34,003 bases of DNA, taken from contig CBDUQN010000025.1 in the NCBI GenBank assembly GCA_965369375.1, positions 1 to 34,003 of the forward strand, written 5' to 3'. This stretch comes from CBDUQN01 sp965369375 (GTDB taxonomy: Bacteria > Krumholzibacteriota > Krumholzibacteriia > Krumholzibacteriales > Krumholzibacteriaceae). The notes below the pieces were generated by a model. It was given only the letters and a program-made list of their open reading frames with translations, made no database searches and was not told the DNA's origin. The translations under genes and the position numbers were made by a program. Below are positions 14,892 to 22,426 of the stretch, piece by piece (the stretch's first letter is position 1; every line of letters starts with the position of its first letter).

Positions 14892-16030
14892 AAAAGATTC
14901 GATTACTCCATACATCAGACGTTCATATTGGCGCGCCCTTCGAGTTTCTAGGGAATAGAGGCGCCGATCAGAGGGAGACCATTCGAGAGACATTTTTGCG
15001 TGTTGCTCGAACGGCTCGTGAGGGGGAGTATGATGTCATGCTCATCGCCGGTGATCTCTTCGATAGCGAGTACGGTGTGAGCGAAAGCGATCTGACATTT
15101 GTCATCCAGGCTCTCGGAGAAGTGGGATCGGGATGCAGAGTGGTGATACTTCCCGGAAGTCATGACTGCTGGGCTCCGGGAACGGTTTTCGAACGGGAGC
15201 GGGAACGCATCGAGAAGGTCGAAGGCGTCAGTATCCTGACTCCGGACGTACCAACAATCGAATTTCCCGATATTTCACTCGCCGTGCACGGCAGGGCCCT
15301 AACGCCTCTCTCCGCCGGTCAGGGAGTAATGGGCGGCGTTGTCCCGGTCGCAACTTTTCAATGGAATGTCGCCGTTGCGCACGGTTCGGTCGAAGGCGCT
15401 TCTGCAGCGGGAGAGTATACCGATTTTCCGATTCACCAGGATGACCTCGATGCAGGATTCGATTATATCGCGCTCGGCCATTGGCATTCGTACCTCGAGG
15501 TGCGCGCGGGGAAGCATCCCGCCGTGTACAGCGGTTCGCCCGAGCTCATAGCGCGCGATCAGCGGGGAGCAGGTTCAGTCGTCTCGACCGTCCTCTCAGC
15601 TGAAGGAACAGCGATCGAGAGGATTCCGGTCGGCAGGAGAAGGGTGGTGGGCACGAACATCGATTGCACGGGACTGGGCACGACGGAAGAGCTCATACAA
15701 AAGATAACGAAGAGCATCCCGGCTGACGGTGATCTCGTTCTCGAGATATCCCTCTCGGGCGTTATCGGAGCGGACGCCATGATAGATTCTGATCTCGCCG
15801 TGCGCAGTTTGGAGGACGGTTATTTCTCGGTGAGGCTGGCTGGCGAGCGGCCATCGAGAGCGCTGTCGAAAAGGGAGCTTCTCGAAGTACCGGAGGAGAC
15901 GGTGGCCGGCAGGTATATCCGAGACCTGCTCGAGCGTGTCGCCGGCGCGTCGGGAGACGAGAGGGCGAAGCTCGAAGAGGCGCTGCAATTGGGGTATCAG
16001 CTCTTCAGGGGACGAAATCCGCTCGGGTGA
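14888..16030 (+). CDS. SbcD/Mre11-like metallophosphoesterase (YhaO type)
   Basis: The 380-residue protein is the nuclease half of an SbcCD/Mre11-Rad50-like pair. Calcineurin-like motifs are TSDVHIG (Asp11, His13), IAGDLFD (Asp56), PGSHD (91-93), VAHGS and GHWHSY. The third motif reads GSHD, where the family normally has GNHD and the Asn is a metal ligand, so the metal site may differ. The C-terminal third is a non-catalytic cap that should bind the ATPase partner. That partner follows 80 bp downstream on the same strand. Gene symbol left empty because YhaO orthology is a length- and context-based inference. Confidence 0.85.
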   Translation: MKKIRLLHTSDVHIGAPFEFLGNRGADQRETIRETFLRVARTAREGEYDVMLIAGDLFDSEYGVSESDLTFVIQALGEVGSGCRVVILPGSHDCWAPGTVFERERERIEKVEGVSILTPDVPTIEFPDISLAVHGRALTPLSAGQGVMGGVVPVATFQWNVAVAHGSVEGASAAGEYTDFPIHQDDLDAGFDYIALGHWHSYLEVRAGKHPAVYSGSPELIARDQRGAGSVVSTVLSAEGTAIERIPVGRRRVVGTNIDCTGLGTTEELIQKITKSIPADGDLVLEISLSGVIGADAMIDSDLAVRSLEDGYFSVRLAGERPSRALSKRELLEVPEETVAGRYIRDLLERVAGASGDERAKLEEALQLGYQLFRGRNPLG

Positions 16031-16110
16031 TACATCACGGGACGGGTTGAATTCGAGGTGGCAGAGGTATCTATGAATGGCGCTTCTGGATTTTATGAAA
16101 AGAATAGGCC

Positions 16111-18210
16111 ATGTGGATTGAAAAGATAGAACTGAGGCACTTTCTCGTGTTCGAGGATAAGAAGATCCGGTTCGAGCCGGGTCTCAATGTCGTCGTTGCG
16201 CCGAATGAAGGGGGCAAGAGCAGCCTTCTCAAAGGCATAGTCATCGCCCTCTATCAAGATGCATCATCGAGAAAGCGTGAGGTGAAAAATTTCACGCGAT
16301 GGGGGAGCGCATCGATGTTTCGGGTTTCCGCAGACCTGCACCTCGGTTCGGATCACCTCAGGATCGAGCGCGATTTCGAGAAGAAGCAACAGGCGGTCTA
16401 CCGGGCCGGAGATGATCTCCCGCTCGCGAGGGACAAGTCGGTTGATGAATACCTGAAGGAACATCTCACGATGCCGAATGAGGAGATCTTCATACGAATC
16501 TGCGGTGTGCGGCAGGAAGAGCTCGCTGCCGTTTCCGAAGGGAGCGCGGGCGTGGGCGAGCGGCTCGAGGAGGTTCTCGGCGGCGGTTGGGGGCAAGCCA
16601 CTCCACAGAAAGTCGGGAGCGCATTAGAGGAAAAGAGGACGGAACTTCGCAAGGGTCTCGATCATCCTGCGAGGCCGGAGAATTTCGGACCGCTGAGACG
16701 GTTGCAGGACGAGATCGAGAAACTCGACAGGGAGCTTAGTGAAGCGGAGCAGATTGACGGCACCCGGAGGGGGCTGCTCGCTTCCATCTCCGAGGGCGAG
16801 AAAGAGCTCGTGGAGCTGATGGAAGCCTTTGAGATTCGGAAGACGAGGATCGAGCGGGCCGCCGAATTTCACGATTGCAGCAAGCGCGAGGAGCAGGCAC
16901 GGGAACGAGCTGAAAATAAAAGAAAAAAGAAAGTGAGAATCGAAGCGCTTCTCAAAGAGCGGAACGATCTCGATAAAGAGCTGGCAGCATATCCGAGTGC
17001 GCTTGTCGATAGTGACGATTTACGGCTCGAACGATATCGGGATGAATTACGGGAAGAGGAACGATTGGCGGGAGCGATACCGGTGAGCGGGAAGCGCCTG
17101 GTGAAACGGTTTGACCGGCTCAAGATGGCCGCTGCGGTTTTCTGTATTCTTGTCGGTGTCCTCGGGGCGCTTTATCTCCGGGGGGAGTTCTTGATAATAG
17201 CTATCATGGGAGGACTGCTCCTCGTCTGGGAAGCGGTACAGCTTCTGCGCGGAGGGCGGGAGCCGGAAGTCGATGACGCGGATGAGAGACGTTCGCAGCT
17301 CGCCGATGGCCGCCGGACCTGGGCGGGTGACAGGACGATAGAAGAATCGCGGGAGGTGCTCGATAAGGTCTGCCGGCTCAAGGGTGATCTGAAAACAGTG
17401 CTGGTGAGGCTCGGTGAGGCAGCCGGGGTCGGTGACCGGAAAGCAGACTACTCAGATGTCCTTGCTGAGCTCGAGAAGGAGTATAGCGAGGCTGCGCTCG
17501 AATGGAAAGGTATCGAAGGCGAGCGAAGAAAACTCGATTCGTACAAACTCGGCGCCGAAGAGCTGCTGCAGATCGAGCGCGAGGTCGGTAGATCGGAAAC
17601 AAAACTGCTGCAATTACAGGATTCCGTCGCGAAGCGGAAGAGAGAGCTTGCAGCTCTGGATCTAAAGGACACAATCGTGATCAGGGAGCGCCTCTCGACC
17701 TGCCGTTCCGATCTCGAGCGTGTCAAACGGAGAGCCGAAGTAATCGATATCGCCCTTGAGACGCTTGAGAGAGCGCGCACGAGCACAGCCGGATTTCTCT
17801 CGAACAAGCTTCCTCCACTCGTCGGCGAACTCATATCGAGGATAACCGGAGATCGTTATCAGACCGTGATGATAGACCATACGTCGTTGAAGGTTACGAC
17901 CGTGCCCGCCGAAGAGGATTTCTCGGCCTCCGCCCGCGACAAGACCGTGCCGGCCTCAATTGCTCCGGATGTGCTCAGCCAGGGCGCGCGTGATCAGCTC
18001 TATCTCGCCTTGCGGCTCGCGCTCATAAAGATCATGAGCGCCCGTGATTCGCAGCCCCTTCTGCTCGATGATCCGTTCGTTCACTTCGACACCGAGCGAA
18101 GGGCGCGTACGTTCGGCATCATCAAGGAATTTGCCCGTGAGCACCAGGTTATCCTTTTTACCTGCGATCCCTCATACGGCGATCTCGGCGGTCATTTGAT
18201 AGAGCTCTAA
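16111..18210 (+). CDS. SbcC/Rad50-like ATPase with internal membrane hairpin (YhaN type)
   Basis: The 699-residue protein is the SMC-like partner of the preceding phosphoesterase. Walker A is APNEGGKSSLLKG (Lys36), with Glu at the position usually held by Gly or Asn. Two coiled-coil segments (about 190-330 and 395-600) flank two hydrophobic helices at 339-356 and 359-378. The signature motif LSQGARDQLYLALRLAL and Walker B PLLLDDPFVHFD are near the C-terminus. There is no CXXC zinc hook; the membrane hairpin sits where the hook would be, as known for B. subtilis YhaN. The coiled-coil tip should therefore be in the membrane, tethering DNA end processing there. No clear Shine-Dalgarno precedes the ATG. 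Confidence 0.88.
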   Translation: MWIEKIELRHFLVFEDKKIRFEPGLNVVVAPNEGGKSSLLKGIVIALYQDASSRKREVKNFTRWGSASMFRVSADLHLGSDHLRIERDFEKKQQAVYRAGDDLPLARDKSVDEYLKEHLTMPNEEIFIRICGVRQEELAAVSEGSAGVGERLEEVLGGGWGQATPQKVGSALEEKRTELRKGLDHPARPENFGPLRRLQDEIEKLDRELSEAEQIDGTRRGLLASISEGEKELVELMEAFEIRKTRIERAAEFHDCSKREEQARERAENKRKKKVRIEALLKERNDLDKELAAYPSALVDSDDLRLERYRDELREEERLAGAIPVSGKRLVKRFDRLKMAAAVFCILVGVLGALYLRGEFLIIAIMGGLLLVWEAVQLLRGGREPEVDDADERRSQLADGRRTWAGDRTIEESREVLDKVCRLKGDLKTVLVRLGEAAGVGDRKADYSDVLAELEKEYSEAALEWKGIEGERRKLDSYKLGAEELLQIEREVGRSETKLLQLQDSVAKRKRELAALDLKDTIVIRERLSTCRSDLERVKRRAEVIDIALETLERARTSTAGFLSNKLPPLVGELISRITGDRYQTVMIDHTSLKVTTVPAEEDFSASARDKTVPASIAPDVLSQGARDQLYLALRLALIKIMSARDSQPLLLDDPFVHFDTERRARTFGIIKEFAREHQVILFTCDPSYGDLGGHLIEL

Positions 18211-18229
18211 TAACCCGCAGGGCAGAGTT

Positions 18230-18247
18230 CCACGGGCTTGCCCGTGG
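18230..18247 (+). terminator. Strong hairpin after the YhaN-like gene, without T-run
   Basis: CCACGGGC, TT, GCCCGTGG forms a perfect 8-bp stem 20 bp past the stop of the ATPase gene. It is not followed by a T-run, so it may protect the transcript end or assist another mode of termination. Confidence 0.45.
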
Positions 18248-18299
18248 GAATCCGCCCTTCTCGAAACCGCTGCTGCCTCCCCGCACCGGATGAAATTTC

Positions 18300-18328
18300 T
18301 TGTAAATCGAGAAATACTTTTTTAAAGT
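18300..18328 (+). promoter_or_regulatory. Candidate promoter for the EF-Tu-domain-like gene
   Basis: TTGTAA (18300-18305) and TAAAGT (18323-18328) are 17 bp apart, each matching four of six consensus bases. They overlap a TACTTT-TTT-AAAGTA inverted repeat at 18315-18329, a possible operator. The gene starts 54 bp downstream. Confidence 0.35.
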
Positions 18329-18381
18329 ACATAAGGCAGCTGTGGACTCGCTACTGTTATCCGTTTATAAAGGAGGATCCG

Positions 18382-18642
18382 ATGAAGGAGATCGAAATCG
18401 GAAAGGTCGCCGATTACTTTGCCAAGATCGACGTCGTTGCCATCGAGATTACAGCAGAGGGGATCAAGGTCGGGGATACCCTTCATTTTCACGGACATAC
18501 AACCGATTTCACGGAGAAGATCACGTCGATTCAGATCGAGCATGATCAAGTGGATGAGGCGCCGGTAGGCTCCAGCGTGGGAATCAAGGTTGGCGACCGG
18601 GTTCGGACACACGACAAGGTATACAAGGTAATCGAAGAGTAA
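18382..18642 (+). CDS. Translation elongation factor-like small protein (EF-Tu domain-2 fold)
   Basis: The 86-residue protein resembles the stand-alone beta-barrel proteins usually annotated as elongation-factor-like, related to domain 2 of EF-Tu. It has VADYFAKIDVVAIEI, then IKVGDTLHFHGHTTDF, then SVGIKVGDRVRTHDKVYK, the usual barrel with a Gly-Asp turn. There is no GTPase domain. ATG 18382 has an excellent AGGAGG five bases upstream; the same frame is open further upstream but has no signal there. The protein is cytoplasmic and its exact role in this family is not established. Confidence 0.85.
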   Translation: MKEIEIGKVADYFAKIDVVAIEITAEGIKVGDTLHFHGHTTDFTEKITSIQIEHDQVDEAPVGSSVGIKVGDRVRTHDKVYKVIEE

Positions 18643-18650
18643 TGTCAGGA

Positions 18651-18680
18651 TTTTTCCGCCGCCGGCCGATAGGGGAAAAA
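18651..18680. terminator. Possible bidirectional terminator between convergent genes
   Basis: TTTTTCC (18651-18657) and GGAAAAA (18674-18680) are complementary arms around a 16-nt GC-rich loop, placed between two convergent genes. On each strand one arm provides a T-run at the far side. The loop is large, so the support is modest. Confidence 0.35.
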
Positions 18681-18693
18681 TAGCAGCTTCGAG

Positions 18694-18960
18694 CTACTTG
18701 CCGAGAAGTATCAAGAGTCCAAAAAGGATAAACATTCCTCCCGAGATGAACCGGACTGTATTTTCACCGATGAGAGACGGAAGGAAGCTGCCGATAGCGG
18801 TCCCGATCGCCGTTGCGGCTATCATGGCGCCTGCGGCGCCTGCGAAGACAATCCACGGCGAACGGTAGCGGGCTGCAAGAGAAATAACGGCGAGCTGTGT
18901 CTTGTCCCCGATCTCAGCAAGAAACATAATTCCGAATGATGTAAGAAAAATCTTCCACAT
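18694..18960 (-). CDS. Half-size Gdt1/TMEM165 (UPF0016) cation transporter
   Basis: The protein carries the family motif E-x-G-D-K-(S/T) as FLAEIGDKTQLA at residues 14-24, which binds the transported cation (Mn2+ or Ca2+). Full-length members have two such repeats. This one has 88 residues and a single repeat with about three helices, so it should work as a dimer. I chose ATG 18960, because the motif begins 15 residues later as in homologues; the frame is open further upstream, but that part is polar, lysine-rich and overlaps the kinase gene. Shine-Dalgarno is weak. Manganese export is the likeliest role, by family. Confidence 0.82.
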   Translation of the reverse strand: MWKIFLTSFGIMFLAEIGDKTQLAVISLAARYRSPWIVFAGAAGAMIAATAIGTAIGSFLPSLIGENTVRFISGGMFILFGLLILLGK

Positions 18961-19021
18961 TTCAGTCCGACCCTTTCTATTAAATTTCTTTTTTTGCTGA
19001 AACGACCCGTTCTGAAATTCG

Positions 19022-20053
19022 CTAGATCGACTCCTTATGTAGTTTTTGTTTAATTTCACCAACCATTTCTTTCAGAGCCTCCAGATTGCCGGCCTCGTCG
19101 ATGCCCTCCTCGAGAAGCGCGAGCCCGTTCGGGATCGAAGCGAGGAATTCCCTTTTTCCCCTCTTGAGACCGAGCTTTGCGAAGGCAGCGAGCGCTTGCA
19201 GGTTGCGTTGTATCCCGGCGATCGTAAATGTTTCCTCAAAAGCATCAAAACCTTCGAAATGGTTCGAGCCGGCATCATGGAGTCCGTCGTGGAGTTCCCG
19301 CAAGAGCAAGCGACGTTTATTGCGGGAGAGCGGATTGTAGGCGTCCCTGAGCAGTGACGCCGCGTCGTACATACCGGGACCCCGGTGTGCCGTTTGAAAA
19401 TCGACGACGGCAAGCTCACCGTCCTTGACAAGGATATTTCTGCTCTGAAAATCACGATGCATGAACACGAGCGGAAGATTCGCGAGCCGTTCCGCGAGGT
19501 AATGCCGTTCATTCTCCCAGCCGTCGGGGATGCTGATCGTGCAGTACCCGTTGATGAATTCCTCCACGAAGTAGGCCGTTTCTCCGAGCAGGACATCTAC
19601 ATCGAAAACGCGTCCGGCGAGCAAATTCTCCCGCTCCATCGAGCGCGTAACCGAGGTTTCGAGCTGTACGAGGATTTCGAGACATTGCTTGTAAAACGAG
19701 AGCTCTTTTTCGTCCGATGCGCTCCGTAAAACGTCTTCGAGGTGGACATCCCCGAGATCTTTCATAATGACTATTCCCCGGTCGCGGTCGATTTGCTGAA
19801 ATTCAGGAACGTTTACGCCGTTTCGCAGCAGAAATTCCCCGATGGTGATATACGATTCGAATTCCGGGCCGCCGCCCGGCTGGATCAGCGAAACAACTGA
19901 GCGTCCGCCGCAGGTGAGGCGGAAGAAATACCTGTCGGAACCGCCGCGTGAAATAGGCGTTGCTTCAATGGCGTCCGCCGCCGTTCTCTTCTCCGGGGGC
20001 CAGGCGAGATCGGTGGCGATTTTGAGCAATTCATGCACCGCGCTATTCATCAT
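19022..20053 (-). CDS. amgK: AmgK-like anomeric sugar kinase (aminoglycoside phosphotransferase fold)
   Basis: The 343-residue protein has the APH/choline kinase fold. It has a nucleotide loop near ISRGGSDRYFFRL (35-46), the catalytic HRDFQSRN (His199, Asp201, Asn206) and the metal-binding VVDFQTAHRGPGMYD (Asp218). AmgK phosphorylates MurNAc and GlcNAc at the anomeric carbon. Its start overlaps the stop of a MurU-type nucleotidyltransferase gene by 11 bp, the partner known for AmgK, and a NamZ-type muramidase precedes both. This context makes the MurNAc kinase call much likelier than antibiotic resistance. Other anomeric sugar 1-kinases remain possible. Confidence 0.8.
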   Translation of the reverse strand: MMNSAVHELLKIATDLAWPPEKRTAADAIEATPISRGGSDRYFFRLTCGGRSVVSLIQPGGGPEFESYITIGEFLLRNGVNVPEFQQIDRDRGIVIMKDLGDVHLEDVLRSASDEKELSFYKQCLEILVQLETSVTRSMERENLLAGRVFDVDVLLGETAYFVEEFINGYCTISIPDGWENERHYLAERLANLPLVFMHRDFQSRNILVKDGELAVVDFQTAHRGPGMYDAASLLRDAYNPLSRNKRRLLLRELHDGLHDAGSNHFEGFDAFEETFTIAGIQRNLQALAAFAKLGLKRGKREFLASIPNGLALLEEGIDEAGNLEALKEMVGEIKQKLHKESI

Positions 20054-21038
20054 CGGTGATATTTATTACCCCCCCTGGATAAATAATCGCTCGGCGGTAC
20101 GAGCTGCCGGCAGGCACGAATGAGCCTTCGAGCACGATACAATTCTCGAGCACGGTATCGCGTTCCACCTTCGCATCGGGACCGACTTCGAGGAAGCCCC
20201 TCCATTGAGCTCCCGGATCGACCGAGGCGTCCTTTCCGACGTGCAGGGGCAGGGGCGGCGGCTCGAGCAACGGATCGTACCGGATCTTGTCAATGAGGAT
20301 GCTCCGGTGAAGATCGAGGTAGCTCGGCGGTGTGCCCGTCTCGTTCCAGTGGCATCCGCCTTTCGCGGCATCGGCACGGTAACCGATAACCGATCCCGGC
20401 CGGCATTCGATGATTTCACGAATGATCTCGACGAGGCCGCTTGCCTCCGCGCGCGGAAAGAACTCGAGCGCCTCGGGAGAGAGAACCGAGAGGCCGGTGT
20501 AACCGAGCATCCTGCACTCCTTGGGCGCCGATTGCCGTTCGTCCGCTATGGATATAATATCTCCCTGGTTTGTTATCATAACGTTTTGCGGAGGCCCCGA
20601 GGAAGTGAGTATCATCGTTATCAACGCCCCGCGCGAGCGGTGCGCCGAGACTGCGTGGGCATAATCGATGTCTGAGGTTATATCTCCGTTATGCAGGAGG
20701 ATCGTTTCGAAACGGGCGAGATCTCGGGCCATGTTGCCTATTCCCCCGCCTGTTCCGAGGAGCTCGGATTCATGGTGAAAACAGATCGGCCACTCCCGGC
20801 GCGCCGCCAGCTCCTCGAAACGCTCCGGCAAATGAAAGAGATTACAGTGTATCTCACCGACGCCCGTTCTGAGCAGCTTGTTCACGATCACCTCGAAGAG
20901 GGGAGTGCCGAGAACGGGCAGAAGTGATTTGGGGCTGGTATCGGTGAGGGGACGCATTCGCGTGCCGAGCCCGGCGGCAAGAATGATCCCCACGGTTTTT
21001 TCGGGATCGATTTCTATTATCGGTTTGTCGGTGATCAT
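20043..21038 (-). CDS. murU: MurU-like sugar-1-phosphate nucleotidyltransferase
   Basis: The protein should couple a sugar 1-phosphate to UTP. The nucleotidyltransferase signature GLGTRMRPLTDTSPKSLLPV spans 23-42, and LLHNGDITSDID holds the metal-binding Asp. In the MurU pathway the product is UDP-MurNAc. At 331 residues it is about 100 longer than Pseudomonas MurU, because of a C-terminal hexapeptide-type beta-helix (LHVGKDASVDPGAQW onward). The ATG has no good Shine-Dalgarno. Instead it overlaps, as ATGA, the stop of a 23-residue upstream frame created by a 68-bp duplication. Mannose-1-phosphate or another sugar specificity cannot be excluded from sequence alone. Confidence 0.75.
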   Translation of the reverse strand: MITDKPIIEIDPEKTVGIILAAGLGTRMRPLTDTSPKSLLPVLGTPLFEVIVNKLLRTGVGEIHCNLFHLPERFEELAARREWPICFHHESELLGTGGGIGNMARDLARFETILLHNGDITSDIDYAHAVSAHRSRGALITMILTSSGPPQNVMITNQGDIISIADERQSAPKECRMLGYTGLSVLSPEALEFFPRAEASGLVEIIREIIECRPGSVIGYRADAAKGGCHWNETGTPPSYLDLHRSILIDKIRYDPLLEPPPLPLHVGKDASVDPGAQWRGFLEVGPDAKVERDTVLENCIVLEGSFVPAGSSYRRAIIYPGGVINITDDE

Positions 21039-21128
21039 GGCAATTCAGGTTTTTCCACGACTGCATTTTCCGGATTGATATCTCTTGTCGGTTCGTCAGC
21101 GATCACGGTGCCCCGGATTTTCTCACGC
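21001..21128. repeat. 68-bp degenerate tandem duplication of the murU start region
   Basis: Positions 21001-21059 match 21069-21127 at 41 of 59 bases without gaps (31 of the first 40). The copied region holds the murU start and its first codons. On the minus strand the outer copy reads GTG at 21106, followed by VIADEPTRDINPE, a recognisable echo of MITDKPIIEIDPE. This frame runs 23 residues and stops at a TGA that overlaps the murU ATG. Confidence 0.85.
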
Positions 21129-21188
21129 GTGATGAATATTAGATTTCGCGTGATATTGAATAATATATCGTAAGGGATTTAAAGTGAT

Positions 21189-22373
21189 TTAATATATCAA
21201 AAACTCTTTTCGCGCTTCCAGAAACGTCTGTTCGTCCCTTTCCCACGCGCTGAAAAGCTCCATGACATCACCATCTTCATCCACCGTTTCCCGAAAGCCG
21301 GCATCTCCGGAGAGTATGTCTATGGGCATTTTCTCGTATTCGTACTCGTACGGGGGTTCTCTCCATGCGAAGTGGTCGCGGCAGTGAGAAGCCGCGAGAG
21401 CAATGGCCGCCGCCCCGATGCGCACCGGCTGGAATACGCTCCGGTCGGTGACGTGAATCTGGACGCCGCCGCAGAGCTCCCCCTCGTACTTGTCCCACGT
21501 CGGTTTGAAATCGTGCGGGCGGACAACGAATCCCGGCAATCCGAGGGCGCTTATAGCACGAGCGAATTCGTCCGCGTCGATCCAGGGGGCTCCGAATATC
21601 TCGAACGGCCTTGTCGTGCCTCTGCCCTCCGATATATTCGTCCCTTCGAGAAGGACCATGCCCGGATAGACGAGGGCCGTATCGGGCGTCGGGATATTCG
21701 GTGAGGGAAGAGCCCAGGGGATCCCGGTTTCATCGAAGAACATCGATCGTTTCCAGCCGTTCATCGTCACCACTTCGAGATCGCACCCGATATTCTCTTT
21801 GCTATTCATCATACGAAGTGCCTCGGCGATGGTGAGGCCGTGCCGCATCGGCAGCGGATAGAGGCCGACAAAAGATTTATAATTACTATCGAGAATCGAT
21901 CCCTCCACCACATCACCGCCGATCACGTTGGGCCTGTCGAGAACGAGTACCGGAACCCGAGCGGCAGCGCACGCCTTCACCATGAGCAGGGCGGTCCACA
22001 GGTATGTATACGGCCGCGCGCCGACGTCGGGGAGGTCGATGACGAGACAATCGAGATTCCGCAGCATCGACTGCTCAGGTTCACGGGAGCGTCCGTAGAG
22101 AGAATAAACGGGTATCTCAAACCGCGGATGTGTGTAACTCTCCCACTCGATCATATTTGCCTGTGTTTCGCCGGTGTACCCGTGCTGGGGGCCGAAGAGA
22201 CAGGCGAGATCCGCGCCGGAGCGGTGAATCACGTCGCTCGAATGCCGGAGATCGCTCGTAACGGAGGCGGGATTGGCGAGAAGACCGATACGCTTGCCCT
22301 GCAGTCTCTTGCAGGATTCACGGGAGAGTATATCGATGCCTGTTTCTATCAATGGATTGGTGTCCGGTAACAC
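21189..22373 (-). CDS. namZ: NamZ-type exo-beta-N-acetylmuramidase (DUF1343)
   Basis: DUF1343 proteins include NamZ, which removes MurNAc from the non-reducing end of peptidoglycan fragments. The motifs are clear: GKRIGLLANPASVTSD, LFGPQHGYTGE, VIDLPDVGARPYTYLW, VLDRPNVIGG, PMRHGLTIAEAL, SPNIPTPDTALVYPG and NISEGRGTTRPFEIFGAPW. The start is uncertain. I use GTG 22373, just after a GC-rich hairpin; TTG 22352 and TTG 22439 are alternatives, and none has a good ribosome-binding site. No version begins with a signal peptide, whereas known NamZ is secreted, so this one may act in the cytoplasm. It lies 150 bp upstream of murU and amgK. Confidence 0.88.
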   Translation of the reverse strand: MLPDTNPLIETGIDILSRESCKRLQGKRIGLLANPASVTSDLRHSSDVIHRSGADLACLFGPQHGYTGETQANMIEWESYTHPRFEIPVYSLYGRSREPEQSMLRNLDCLVIDLPDVGARPYTYLWTALLMVKACAAARVPVLVLDRPNVIGGDVVEGSILDSNYKSFVGLYPLPMRHGLTIAEALRMMNSKENIGCDLEVVTMNGWKRSMFFDETGIPWALPSPNIPTPDTALVYPGMVLLEGTNISEGRGTTRPFEIFGAPWIDADEFARAISALGLPGFVVRPHDFKPTWDKYEGELCGGVQIHVTDRSVFQPVRIGAAAIALAASHCRDHFAWREPPYEYEYEKMPIDILSGDAGFRETVDEDGDVMELFSAWERDEQTFLEARKEFLIY

Positions 22374-22400
22374 GGGGCCGGCCCGTCCGGAGCCGGCCCC
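22374..22400 (-). terminator. GC-rich hairpin between the Big_5 lipoprotein and namZ
   Basis: GGGGCCGGC and GCCGGCCCC form a perfect 9-bp stem with a 9-nt loop, starting 26 bp past the lipoprotein stop. There is no T-run on the minus strand. On the plus strand a T-rich stretch follows after 13 bp. It probably ends or processes the lipoprotein transcript, and it abuts the likely start of namZ. Confidence 0.5.
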
Positions 22401-22426
22401 CGCTAACTTAAGTGTTGTTTTTACAA

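Noticed and set aside
19022..20053. Aminoglycoside resistance phosphotransferase
   Set aside because: The fold is shared, but coupling to a MurU-like gene and the nearby NamZ make an anomeric amino-sugar kinase the better reading.
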